Shown piece after piece: positions 33,636 through 45,440 of a stretch of DNA of 64,000 nt. Source of the DNA: Carnegiea gigantea (lineage: Eukaryota; Streptophyta; Magnoliopsida; Caryophyllales; Cactaceae); contig JAKOGI010002471.1 in NCBI GenBank assembly GCA_029747015.1, positions 10,001 to 74,000 on the forward strand, in the 5' to 3' direction. A program made the translations under genes and the position numbers. The notes under the pieces are model-generated. The model was not told the DNA's origin. It was given only the letters and a program-made list of their open reading frames with translations, and ran no database searches. How positions within the stretch are numbered: position 1 is the stretch's first letter; every line of letters starts with the position of its first letter.

Positions 33636-34199
33636 CTAGTCCATCCTTAAAATAACATTAAAGCCTTGCATTTCTATTTTCACCAAATCAACAGGAAGAT
33701 TCTTTCTGCTAGCATTTAAATGATAATTTCTATATATAACATCAATTTGTAATGTAGAACCCATTGGGGTAGTCACGTACAATACATGATCCATGTCAGA
33801 TGGATCTCTAGAAAGTTTCTTGGCGAATTCAAAGGTCGCAAAAGAAGGACTTGCACTAGAATCAAATAGAACATGTGCATAAGTTTTGCCAAGAAGCAAA
33901 GTACCTGTCATGACTTGATTAGGATCCTCCTCTTGGTTTTCACCAAGATAGAAAACTTGGCTTGCAGCTTGAGGCTTCTTACCTTCTCTCTTGTTAGGAA
34001 CTGGAGGGCGACCATGTGGCACTAATTGCTGAGGTTGGAAGTTCTGGCTTTGGGGATTGCCTTGATAGTTCCATGTAGCTTTTGGGGAAATTAGCCACCA
34101 AGTGCCCAAATTCATCACAACCATAACATTTTCCCTAAGCGTCTTTACAAGGTCTAGATTGGTGGTGGAAGCACTTGTCACAGAGCTTCCTTTCCCCAC
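33636..34199 (-). pseudogene. Element 1 protease and gag/protease linker
   Basis: The frame 34199-33636 carries the retropepsin site as LFDSSASPSF (33855-33866) instead of the usual DSG, followed by VILRMD. The glycine-to-serine change should disable it. The upstream part is a Gln/Pro-rich linker. Confidence 0.8.
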
Positions 34200-34895
34200 T
34201 TCCTTCTAGTTGTTTTCCCCTATTTTGAAATTACTCGGGGTTGAACCCTTTGGGGTTCCTCCTAGGTTGAGGGTTAGAGCTCCACCAACCAAAGTTCCTC
34301 TTAGCTTGTAGCTCTTCCCTCTCTATAGCTTTATTCTTATCCACCACCTGAGCTATCTTAACCACTTTCTGGCATATTTCTTGGAAGTTGGCATAGGAGT
34401 GACCTGTTGGTGCTTTCTTAAGCTTACCCGTCAACCCATGCTTAAGTCATTCCATCCTCATCTCATCAGTAGCCGCATTAACAGCAGGAAAGTGACTAAG
34501 GTCATTGACATACTCCATCACACTCATAATCCTCCCTTGCTTAAACCTAAGAAACTTCTGCTCCTTAGCTCATTTAACATCCTTAGGGTAATATTTATCA
34601 TCCATAAGGTTCTTGAACTCATCTCATGTCAAAGCTTGCTCTCCCTCACGACGTTTAACCGTTTCCTATCACTATTCTACCTCCTTTTCGAATTAATAGG
34701 TGGCTAACTAAACTTTAAAGTGTTCAGGACATTCCATCAGAATGAATAAGTTTTGCATCCTCCTTAGCCATTCCTCATATAATAATGGGTCAGTCCTGCC
34801 TTGAGTTTTGGGGGTTTAACCTTGTTGAACTTATAGATCATATCCATGGCTGTTGGCTTAGGAGAAGGTGGTGGTGCGGTTCTCCTAGGTGGCAT
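34090..34895 (-). pseudogene. Element 1 gag (broken)
   Basis: Starts about 34895 with MPPRRTAPPPSPKP. It continues through the gag domain in several frames to CYGCDEFGHLVANF at about 34130-34088, a CCHC zinc knuckle whose last Cys is Phe. Stops occur in the middle. Confidence 0.78.
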
Positions 34896-35314
34896 CTGCT
34901 CACATAGATACCCATACATGCATATAACACTGCTTAGCTCCACTGAGTTAAAAAGAAAAGTTACATAATAATAGTTCACTTACAAGCACCACTCAAACAC
35001 ACATATCAATTCATATAATCACACAAACATGTTAATTTAATTATATAATAATAGTAGCATTCACACACTATATGTAGATAAATAGTTATAGATAGTTCAA
35101 GTACTTACTAGCTGGTACGTGGTTTAGTATCATTCAAATAGTTAGTTACAAAATTTGTGACTTATGATCATTGAATGATTACCACCTACTTTGTTAATCA
35201 CAGTTAGAGTAAAAAACCAGTTAACTTAGTCTACTACTATATGATAGGATAAGCTAATATAAATTAGGTAGGATCAGGCCCTCTTACCATTCCATGCCGA
35301 CAAGGCAGTGATGC

Positions 35315-35989
35315 TTACTCTTCACCTAAAGAGCTAGTCTCATACGGGTCTGCTTCCTTCACCTCCAGGTCATCAGGGTCGACTACAACAGACTGGTTAG
35401 AATCATCAGATTCAGGCTCCAGAGCTAGTTGCTCCACTAGTTGCACAATAGGGGTAAGCTCTATATAATCTTGCTCTTCTATGAGCTTGATCATTCGAGC
35501 CATAGTATCTTTCCAACCACTAGGATACTTTAACCCATTAGCATTTACCCATTGTATTCACATGTAGGCTACCCTTCTACACCTCGCTACTTGAAGGGAC
35601 TGCATAAAAAGATCTAGCTTCTGGTGATTTTTGAACCTTGTCCTCCCTTCTCGCCCCCCTGGAATCACTCACTCCTAAATAGGCCCTACCATCTCGTTTA
35701 GAATGAGTAGGTCGGCTGCTGCTTGCCTTTCTACTAGGTTATCACCCAGGTTATCAAGTTGAGGCTCAACCTGGAGAAGAAAAGTCACCACCTCATGATA
35801 GGTGAAATTAGTCCATGTATGAGGGAACGTCCTCTGGTGGAGATTGGTAGCAATCTCAACCTTGGGACCCGCGGTTGTAATTTTTCTCATAAAGTACTTA
35901 ACTCTGCAGTTAGCTGTGAGGCGTTCTGAGCCCATATGGTTGAATTGTTCGATACATCTCCAGAAGAAAACAGTGTTCCAAGCTACCAA
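35315..35989 (-). pseudogene. Extra ORF between primer site and gag in element 1
   Basis: Two same-strand open frames (35989-35675 and 35503-35315) sit upstream of gag. The first has VEIATNLHQRTFPHTWTNFT and the second ends in an acidic tail (LEPESDDSNQSVVVDPDDLE). I do not recognise a domain. Confidence 0.45.
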
Positions 35990-36152
35990 TTAGAAGGGCA
36001 TAAAATCAAAGCCACTAAGCGCAAACAGCATCCTACCCACAGCATAAAAAGCGTAAACATATATTCATAAATCATGGAAATAATCATGATTCGTACACCC
36101 ATCACATGTTCATGAAATTTATGCATAGAATCAGATCATGAAGAAACTTATA

Positions 36153-36164
36153 GCTCTGATACCA
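36153..36164 (-). other. tRNA-Met primer-binding site (complement) of element 1
   Basis: gctctgatacca is the exact complement of TGGTATCAGAGC, the initiator tRNA-Met primer site, and lies 5 bases from the right LTR. It fixes the element on the minus strand. Confidence 0.9.
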
Positions 36165-39100
36165 CCAAACATAACACCCCCTTCCTGAGGAGGAATATCA
36201 CATTGCCAATACTCCATTATGGAATCTTTAAGGCTATATTAAAAGTTAAAAATGGTCCTTAAATAGCTCACAACACTATAAAGAACATTAATTTTTTTTA
36301 AAGAAGGAAAAATGTTAGGTCTCACTTGAAAAGTCACGCTAAGCAAGGATTAAAATGAGTTAACTTGTAAAGCATCATTAATGACAATTATGTCACTTAC
36401 GCCATGAGCTACCCGTCAGAATACGCATCACCTAAAAAGAAAACAAAACAATTACTAAATAGGTTCAAAGAAATGAACAAAGTCTTCACGGTCACACAGC
36501 CGAATATCAACCAACTTATATCACACTTAAAGGAAGGTTACAGCATGTTCGAGGATGGGGAAGGTGGCATTGGCCCTAAGGATGTCTGCGGAGGTGAGCC
36601 ATTAATGCATTACAAGTCTAAAAGACAAAGCTATATATTAGCCAAATTAAAAAAGGAGCATTTGAACAAAATAAGATAATGCATCAACATCCCTAGCATA
36701 TAATAACAAGCAAAAAAATTGTTCTTCTATGAACACAGAATTTACTCTAAACCTGGAAAAGCGAAAAAAGAAGGGGTGAGCAAACCACATGCTCAATGAA
36801 TACTAATGCCCTCAAAACCCAAAACATTTACAGTCCATATATTACTTAGTAGCACTCAATTAATATTGCATAATAGTAGTGTAAGGAAAATGATAGGAAG
36901 AATTCGAGTGTTAATATTTATAACCCCAAGTGCGAGGTTTATCATCGAGTACTCGGGGTGTCGTCCACTGGGAGTTAGGTTTCAATTACCGGGATTAACT
37001 AGAGGGACTCAATCTGGGCCAAGAAGGAAGGAAAAAAAACAATGCTAAACTAAACTAAGAAAAGCAAAAGAGGTGGCTTGAGACTATGATTTTGACCAAT
37101 CGACGATCAAATAGTCAAGATGAGTCCTAACATACTCGACCTCAACTCAAAACAAGAGATGATTAGTTACACCTTCGAAGACCACCCAAGCCCTATCTTA
37201 AGGGCCATGAGCTAGTCTAACTAGTCTAACCACCTATTTTCATGGGGCTAGCCCAATTAGACCACAAAATTAGCAATCCTTAGACCTAGCTGGGATCGGG
37301 ACTATTTTCATGTCTTGAACTTAGCTATCCTCTCCTTTACACTAGCTAATCAACCTCGCCTCTCGGCATAAGTCAATTCCCAAAAATAAAGATGAAAGCT
37401 CTCTCAAGCATTTCATCGAGCGCTTGGGGGGCATGAGAGAAAACTCTAAGTTTTAGGTATAAATTGAGTGTGGTTAGGCCTAATCCTAGACTAATTAACC
37501 ATCAAGAGACTAATCACAATTCAAGCCACCCAAAATTAACAACTAATCATCAACAAAATGCAAAAACCCCAAAACAAACCTAAACTAGCAAATAACTCAG
37601 CAAGCATGAACTAGGAAAATTAATCTAATCTAATAGGGATTAAAACAACTAATGAACATAAAATCACAATAAAAACCAAACATTTATGCTAAATATAATC
37701 TAAGTTAACAAGATTGAACAATAGGAAACAAGAACAAATATGAAACAAGAAGAGAGAGAAAGGGGAAAACTTATGGGTTGCTCGGATGAATTTGAATCTA
37801 CAATGCTTGAATCCTAAAAACAATGCAATTAATCCTAATCTGTGTAACGCCCCCAACCCGAGGAGGGGTCACACCGCTAGGGTTCCCTAGAAAGAGATCC
37901 CTAAGGCTCTCGAAGATCGAGGGTTTGGATTAGCATTTAGATAGTCATTCTAAAACAAAACTATAAGAGTTTTCCCTGTTTATAGCAACATTTTAGGGTC
38001 TTAGTTCAGCTAAGGGTACTTGTAAACTAGTAATAAGGTATGACATGTGCTGAAATAACCCAAATTCACCGCCTCGGGCCACTCGCCCGAGATTACTCAT
38101 GATTAAACAAATAACACAAGGATTAAAGAAATAAATATACAGGTACAGAGCTGACTACATGCTTTCACATACAACAATGAACTCAAATATTTACAACGTG
38201 GTAGGCATCGAACACTTACAAAGCTGGCAAAAGATTTCTGAGGGTTGGTATCAAAATAACTTCAAAATATCTCTTATATCTGCCCAAACTAAACCTAGAA
38301 AAGGGAATAAGTAAAGGGATGAGCAACCACACACTCAGTGAGAATTTCTCAACTCCTTAAAACCAAAACTATTTATAGGTAATAATACCAATAACAGTCA
38401 CATATCACGTCTTTATACAATACTATCATATTAGGCAATCATTGTCCTCAAGGAAAGATTACCATCTTTAATCTTCATTCCAACCACTCAACTCATTTCT
38501 AGGCACTGAATGACCAAACTTCCCTACTTACAAGCATTCAGGCACATAAACAAGTAGGCAACAAGGATTGCGTAAAACATTTTCAAACTCACTTTAGATA
38601 ACGAAGTGACTCATGAAATGTTCCAAGAATGGTTTATAAACCACGTTAGCTTCTTCAAGACTCATAATTTCTTTCCAAAAGTTTCTGAACTACTTATGTT
38701 GGTAAGAAAAACTTGACAAGAGCTTTTTCTCGTAGGGTATACACTTTTGAAAACTAAAAAGATCTAAGCTTTACTAGAATATAGTCATATTCCCTTAAAA
38801 GAATTCTTTTAAACCATACTTGGAATCGCATTCATAAAACATGCAAGTAAACTTTCTTTCTTTTCTTGAAAATACGCTACTTAGCCTCTTGAGGCTCACA
38901 TTCCTAAAAAAGAAAATCTCTTTCATTCTGGTCCTCTAATGACCCTTACGAGCTTTTCAAATCTTATTCATTACGACCTTAGAATGGCCTCGAAAAATCT
39001 TTCTTTTTTGAAATACTTAAAATGGCAAAATGTCAATTTCCTATTTATTAGGAACTTACTCATAGCATAAAAACATCTTATTGTGCTGGCTAGGGGAGAT

Positions 39101-39214
39101 CTACATTGCCCCTAAGTGAGATCGTCACTCACAACTCACGTTATACCCGGGGTTTATGTACTTAGCTTTTGGCCAAAATGCGTCTTAGCAGAGTAACTCT
39201 AACTTCGATATTGT

Positions 39215-39440
39215 CCTCTGTGGGGCAACATCTCACACCAAGATAGTCATATTTTGAGTCCAGTCTCTCTCAAGGTTTTCTTACGCGTCATACATTAGGG
39301 AACAACTCACACCAAGATAATCAAATCTTGAGTCCAGTTTTCGGGAATAGCTCATGCCATCTCTGCATCCAGCTCCCAATATTACCTGTGGGGGAAACAA
39401 CTCAAGCTATCTTTGCGTCCAGTTTCCACCTTCAAGGTCT
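39215..39440. repeat. Repeats of a roughly 100-bp unit in solo LTR 2
   Basis: The phrase caactcacaccaagat...ttgagtccagt recurs with variation three or four times between 39215 and 39440. Confidence 0.6.
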
Positions 39441-39559
39441 AGCCATTTGCCTAGCACTTTCTTAGCTTTTAAAATTGCATTTCATTTCTCTTTTTCAAGT
39501 GATTACTTTGCTGAAATCTTACTTTTAACAAAATGACCATAAGTTTTCTAAATGTTTAT

Positions 39560-39930
39560 AGTTCGTTCGTTTTTTTACTTAAAAGTTTCTTATAAATGAA
39601 ATAAGTTCGCTAAACCGTAAATCAACTTCGTTTTTAACTTAAAAGCTTCTTATAAATGAAATAAGTTTGCTAAATCATAAATCAACTTCATTTTTTTACT
39701 GAAAAGCTTCTTATGAACGAAATAAGTTTGCTAAATCGTAAATCAACTTCGTTTTTAACTTAAAAGCTTCTTATAAACGAAATAAGTTTGCTAAATCGTA
39801 AATCAACTTCATTTTTAACTTAAAAGTTTCTTATAAACGTAATAAGTTTGATAACTCGTAAAACGACTTCGTTTTTAACTTTAAAACTTCTTACAAACAT
39901 AATAAGTTTGCTAACACATAAATCGAAACT
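39560..39930. repeat. 60-bp minisatellite, about six copies, in solo LTR 2
   Basis: The unit aacttcgtttttaacttaaa, agcttcttataaa, gaaataagtttgctaaatcg, taaatc repeats about six times with single-base changes. Confidence 0.85.
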
Positions 39931-42196
39931 CATTTGGAACTTAAGGTACTTAGTTAGCGTTTACTTTAGACTAGATTTGTAATCGAAGCTTATTGACACT
40001 TAAAGTAATAAACCCATTCAAACTAGAGTATAACTCAAACTAAGTTTCGTAATAAACCCATTCCGTTGCCCAAATTTTGCTCGTTTGAAATCCTTTTCAT
40101 ACTCAAAGAACGGTGCTTAAGCAAATTAAAACCTCAAATCATTCTCAGCTTACTACCATTCAAACTTTAAAGTACTTGGCTTGCTTATGATTCAAACAAG
40201 GTTTCTTCATAATTTTTCAACATAAATGCTTCTTGAAATCATAAAGAGTTTACTAGCTCGCAACTCGAAACTCAATCGAAACTTAAATAAGCAGCTAGCA
40301 TATAAATCAGCTAAATTTCATAATTAGTACCTTAAGATGTCCTTTTTTTTCAAGACGTTTAAATCCTTTTAAACACACGGAGAAGTTATATAAAAACCAA
40401 TGCCTTAAAACGTCTCGAACTTAATTTTAGTTCGCTTTTAAACTTCCTAAACCTATCGACTATTTAGTCGAGTCACTCACTAAGTAGTTCGACGATTTGG
40501 GATTTCTTCTAGGCTATAAACATCTTCATAAACAATCCGACAATTGGTAAGTATTTAAAAGCATTCACAATCATGGAAACAAGCTTTCTAAATGATCCTT
40601 CTCTTCAAAAATGTCTAAAATTTTAAGAATTGGTCACATAGTATCACGTAGCACGTTGGAGAAAAAGGGGTTTGCACATAGCACATTCACACGCTTCATA
40701 TCACAACTTTGTAGATTCTACCCAATGAGCCACACATGGCCTCGCAATCCACATGATTGCGGTAATTCACAACCCAAGCTCCCTCCTCACACAACAATGA
40801 CTACAAGAACCTCAAATTGCCTCATTAGTTCCACCTCAAGCCATCCAACTACCAATTCAGTTCATTATTGGCATACACAAACCAACCACAAATAAAACGA
40901 TCATATATAGGTATAACGTTCATGCTTAATAGCCAGCTTAGAATTTAACGTACTAAACTATTGCAAATAGAAAGTTCAAAGCGATATTTACTTTCTAGTT
41001 TGCAACCAATATCCATAGGCATGATATTTCATTTGTAATTACCACGAATATACCATTAACATGCCTAAACTGATTTAACCATAGCCTTTAGACATAATTA
41101 AGTTCATTCCACAATTACTTCAATTAGCATCCTTAAGCTTCAAATAGGCTTTAGATATACCATTTACACGTTTCTACAATCACCAAACTGATCGATTAAA
41201 ACTCAACATGCGAATAACCCAAAATCAGTAACATGTTTATGATTTCTCAACCTTGATTCCAATTTCATGCAAACTGATTTCTAAACTCGGAGTTAACATG
41301 CACTAACTTTAGTTAAATTCGTTGAAAATAATAGTAATTAGGAGTAAAGGAATCCCCACCTCTATTCCGAGCTAGGTGTTCGTTCGAAGGGCTGCTTGGC
41401 TTGACTTTAGGTGTTCGAACCACTCCAAATCCTCAGCTCTTGCTGACCCACGCACGAACAGACCCCAATCGTGCCCAATTCACGCCCAAACTCACAAAAT
41501 GCGAACCCTAAAACAGACCCAAATTTCAGTTACTGACTTGAGGTTGAATTGGGTGTTTGAAGTTGCGAATTTTTACTCCAATTTATAGAAGATTGAAGCA
41601 ACTAAGAGCTGAATTGCATGGCCATACCTGGGCATGTGTTCGTGCTCCAATTTGTCACCCAAAATCCTCCATAAACGTGGTGCCTGTGCTCAGACTCCAA
41701 CCCAAATTCGCACTAAATGTTTGCTAGCTTGTGGGGGTGGTCGAATGGAAGAGTTTTGCAGCTATGGGTGGCGAAACTTTTCTGAAAAAATGAGGCTTGG
41801 AGGTGCGTGAATGGTGGAGAACGAGAGAAGGAGGATGAAGAGAGGAGAGGAGAGAGAGAGAGGTCAGGTTTGGGGAGGTTCGCGACAGCGAGGAGGAAAG
41901 AAAAGGGGTCGCCCGAAATTATAAAAATGCCCCTCCCTGCTATTCTTGTTTCAAGCTGTTCGATGCTTTCGTCGATTACTCGTTTCCAAAAATATCGAGG
42001 TTCGATTTAATAAACATCGAACTCCTTCTAAGGTTGACAACCCAATCGTATTCGGGTTCCTACTTGAATTAGTACTCGTTAATAACCGTTAATAACACTT
42101 GTTAAAAATCATTGAATAAATTTCCAAACTAATAATAATAATAGTAATAATTTTAATAGCGACAATATTCTCTTTAATAAAATTAACGCTCACAAG

Positions 42197-42757
42197 TAGA
42201 GATGGGAGTTGCACTCGAACCCGCCCTGAACCCGCCCCATTTATAGCGGGTATGAGTACAAAAACTTATTAAAAAAAAGGGTATGGGGCGGGAATGGGTA
42301 TTGCATTTGAAAATAGGTATGGGTATGGGTATGGATTCTTAAAACTCGTACCCAATTGTGTGTCCGATTTGCTAATAAAAGGCGATCAAAATACGGTAAA
42401 ATCCAAAGATAAATATTTGGTATGAAACTCTAAGTGTATAGTGTTTATTTATGTAGAAATGAAAAATTAATTTTTTTTACATTTTTAACTTCTGTAAATT
42501 TATACGACATGAATTTTAGTAGCATCACTTGAAATTGCTAATCAAATATACCGTGTATGCAAATATGGATTGAATATGGGTGACGCTTTGCACACTCTAT
42601 ATATACTCGAATAAAACCCGTAAATCCAAAAAACCCGATAGGTATGGGTATGGGTACAACTATCCAAAACCCGATGCGTATGGATATGACTTTTGAAAAT
42701 GGGTATGGGTGCGAGTATAGCTCAACCCGTCCCGAACTTGCCCCATGCCCATCCCTA
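42197..42757. mobile_element. hAT-type MITE with perfect 8-bp target duplication (in solo LTR 2)
   Basis: The left end tagagatgggagt and the inverted right end tagggatgggcat match at 10 of 13. Identical 8-mers ctcacaag flank it (42189-42196 and 42758-42765). Internal gggtatgggtatggg repeats match the style of the MITE at 7780-8390. No transposase. Confidence 0.88.
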
Positions 42758-45440
42758 CTCACAAGGGCACATAGAAAATAATTTAATTAAGATCGTTAAT
42801 AAAATACGATTTTTATAACGTAAAAAGAGTATTACAGGCAGCTTAACGAAAAGTAAAAATACATGGGTATTACAATCTACCTGCTTTATTTCCTCCTAAT
42901 GAGGTTTTTAAGGCTAAACCCTAAGCTAAACTAGGCTAAAAATCGCCCATAGAGAAAGAGAGCCCCCCCCAAAAGTCCCGAAGCAAGCCCTTTTATACTC
43001 GAGTTGGGGAAAACAAAATAGCACGCAGTAGCTAGGGGGGCGACAGCAGTCACCTGGCCGATGGCCAGCCAACCGTCACCAGCTCCTGGTTGGCGGCTGC
43101 TGTCGGCTGGGGTGCGACTGGCCGTCGTGCAGTCAAGGGGACCCCCGTTGCGCGTTGCTTTGTCTTCTTCTTTTGTTCCTTTTTGCTCCTTGTCGCAACA
43201 CTTACTTGGTTGATCTTATTACCTAAATAAAGTAAATAAAATGAGTGAAAATCCTAGAGATTATATTATTGCACGATATAAAATTAGATAAAAGAGGCAC
43301 ATAAGATACGACAAATTAGCGCTTAACAGCAAAGAATCGCTTTTTATAGGTTTCAGCAAAATGAAGTTGAAACCTTTGCTCAATTAAATGTTAAAAGAAA
43401 AATTCATAAAAGTGGCACATATGCACTATTTAAAACATTTTCATTCACGTATAGGTAGACACATGCAAATAGTGTGAAGACATATTTTTAGTTTCATTTG
43501 AATGGAACTGAAATCTCTCTCTCTCTCTCTTTTTATTTTGTTTTTTGGGGAAATGCTGCTTAGGGTCAAAACCCTTAGAATCTCATAACACTTCACTTAT
43601 TGGATTATATTCTTTAATTGCTAGTCATTAGTTCCTTCTCAATATGGGTAAGGTGCCTACTTGCTAGACAATTAGGTTCCTGGGACACACTAAAGTCTAT
43701 AATGTACTTTACACTCTTCATGATAATATTAACCTGCAACCCAAAGGTTAATCTCTGGAAATCCAGAACATATCGGGAATCCCTTAGCCTATAATGCATA
43801 CACTGCACAATTCTTCAAAACCCGACTATAATGCAAGTGCTTTAATGATTCTCAACAACAGAGTATGTTCATATAAACAGAACTTTCACAAGCACAATCC
43901 CTTTTTAAAACTTTTTTAACCACTCAACCCAATTTGCTTAGAAAACAAAGTAATTTTCAAAATATGGTAAGCATTCCAACATCACTAAAGCCATGGCAAC
44001 ATGAACACCAACTATAAGCACCAATCACATATTTTAGCATAATTCACTTTGTAAAACAAATTCACACTAATTGAGCATACCATAATCTTGATCAAGCATC
44101 CAACCACTTAACTAGTTATTGTCAAAATAACAATTCATTACTTGAAAAAATAACTTAAATAATCGGGATGCCATAGTAATCCTAACAACATTAACATGAC
44201 TAACAATCGATTAGTATAATCAAGAGAACTTTCAAAAGTCTTCAAGCATAATTCACGGTCATAAATATCACTTTCTTAACACCTGAACATTAGTCACACT
44301 AAAATAAAATATCTTTTCAATCAAAGGCACTTGACTTAGGAAACACTTCCAAGACCTTCCAATATCTATCATTAGTATAACACTTTCAATATCCAACATT
44401 CAACCCAAGCCTTAAAGTTATACCTATTTTACATAAACTCCTTTTTTTCTTTATTAATCTTTATGAAATTTCTCCTTTCCTTTTTACCCTTATTTTTTCC
44501 TCTAAGTTAATCCTTTACTACCTTATTCAATAATCACACATGCCTTAACCCATAAACCACAAAAATTGTGGTCCCAACCCCCCATTTGTTTCCCGAATGT
44601 CATGGTTTTCCAAAAAAATATGGATCTACCTATTTAGTCACAAATTCTCAACCAAACACGAATGCGTCCAGCAACCAAACCCTAGCAATCAACATTATGC
44701 TTTCCTTTCACTTCAAAATTTCATAAATCAACTAAATAATGCTAAATTCTACTCATAATCACCAACATTGAACATAAATCCAAAAATCAATTTAATTTCA
44801 AATTAATATAATTTATGGAGAGAGTTACCCAGTTGAAAGTTTGGTTGAATGGACTAGAAATGCAAGATTAAGGTGCTGATTCTTCTCCCTAAAGCTTTTT
44901 CACCTATTCTTCTTTCTCTTCCCTTTCTTCTTCCTTTCTTCTTCCTCCCTCTTTCCTCTTCTTTTTCCCCTCTGCTGTGCCTTCTCTCCTCTCTTTCTAA
45001 CTGCGAAGAGTGTGTGTGTGTGTGTGTACTGAGTGTGTTCATGGTGTATTGTGTGTGTGAGTAGTGATTGGTGTGTGTGAGTAAAGTCCCCCTCCCTGAT
45101 ATGCTGTGCTGACTAAAGGGCCCCCCTTCTCTCTCTATGTTTTTTTAAAAAGCTTGAGAGATATGTGGGCAATCCCCACCCACACAAATTCCCCCCCTTT
45201 TCATCTTCCTAACGAATAATTGAGTTGGAAATAAAAGGCAATTGGGGCTTGGCCCAATTCAACTAATATGCTTAGAATTTGACCCACATTAAGAAAATCA
45301 CAAACTCTAAATTTCCAAAATTAAAACAACTAACTGACTCACAAATAATTACAAAAAATTATTTTACCTAAAATAAAACGTCACGAAAACACAATATTAA
45401 TGAATAACCCAAATAAATTAATCTAACCTATGTAATTTAG

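Larger units (their letters stand above)
37843..42874 (-). mobile_element. Solo LTR 2 (long, TGTAACGCCCCC type), nested in solo LTR 1
   Basis: Begins TGTAACGCCCCC and ends GGTATTACA, about 4.46 kb without the hAT MITE inside it. The flanks atctg and atcta match at 4 of 5. The TGTAACGCCCC start fits the same class of Ty3/gypsy LTR as element 1. No gag or pol sequence is present, so it is read as a solo LTR left by recombination. A 60-bp minisatellite lies inside. Confidence 0.65.
36891..43328 (-). mobile_element. Solo LTR 1 (Tat/Athila-like), nested in the right LTR of element 1
   Basis: Begins TGATAGGAAG and ends CTTAACA, with about 1.4 kb of its own sequence in two parts (36891-37842 and 42875-43328). 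The flanks gaaaa and gcaaa match at 4 of 5, and the uninterrupted copy in the left LTR of element 1 runs straight across this point (gggtaaagaatcg). Near the left end, in complement, is the text ccaagtgcgag...cgtccactgggagt, typical of the 3' end of Tat/Athila LTRs. No coding part remains. The right part carries GC-rich sequence at 43020-43190. Confidence 0.75.
27671..45435 (-). mobile_element. Ty3/gypsy retrotransposon 1, with nested insertions in its 5' LTR
   Basis: Two long LTRs (27671-30500 and 36170-45435, the latter interrupted) flank a minus-strand interior with gag, protease, reverse transcriptase, RNase H and integrase in Ty3/gypsy order. A perfect 12-base tRNA-Met primer-site complement lies at 36153-36164. 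The flanking 5-mers ttttg (27666-27670) and tttag (45436-45440) match at 4 of 5. The LTRs differ by roughly 10-20% by eye, so it is old. Catalytic residues are lost in protease and reverse transcriptase. RNase H and integrase features suggest a chromovirus (Tekay/Del-like), which is an inference. Confidence 0.9.
36170..45435 (-). repeat. Right LTR (5' LTR) of element 1, interrupted at 36890/43329
   Basis: The LTR runs 36170-36890 and resumes at 43329-45435, giving about 2.83 kb in total, equal to its partner. Its first two bases are CA where the partner has TG, a change that would impair re-integration. It keeps the (CT)n at 43514 and (GT)n at 45008. Confidence 0.88.

Noticed and set aside
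39560..39930. CRISPR-like array of spaced repeats
   Set aside because: The 60-bp units are contiguous with no unique spacers, in a plant LTR; it is a minisatellite.
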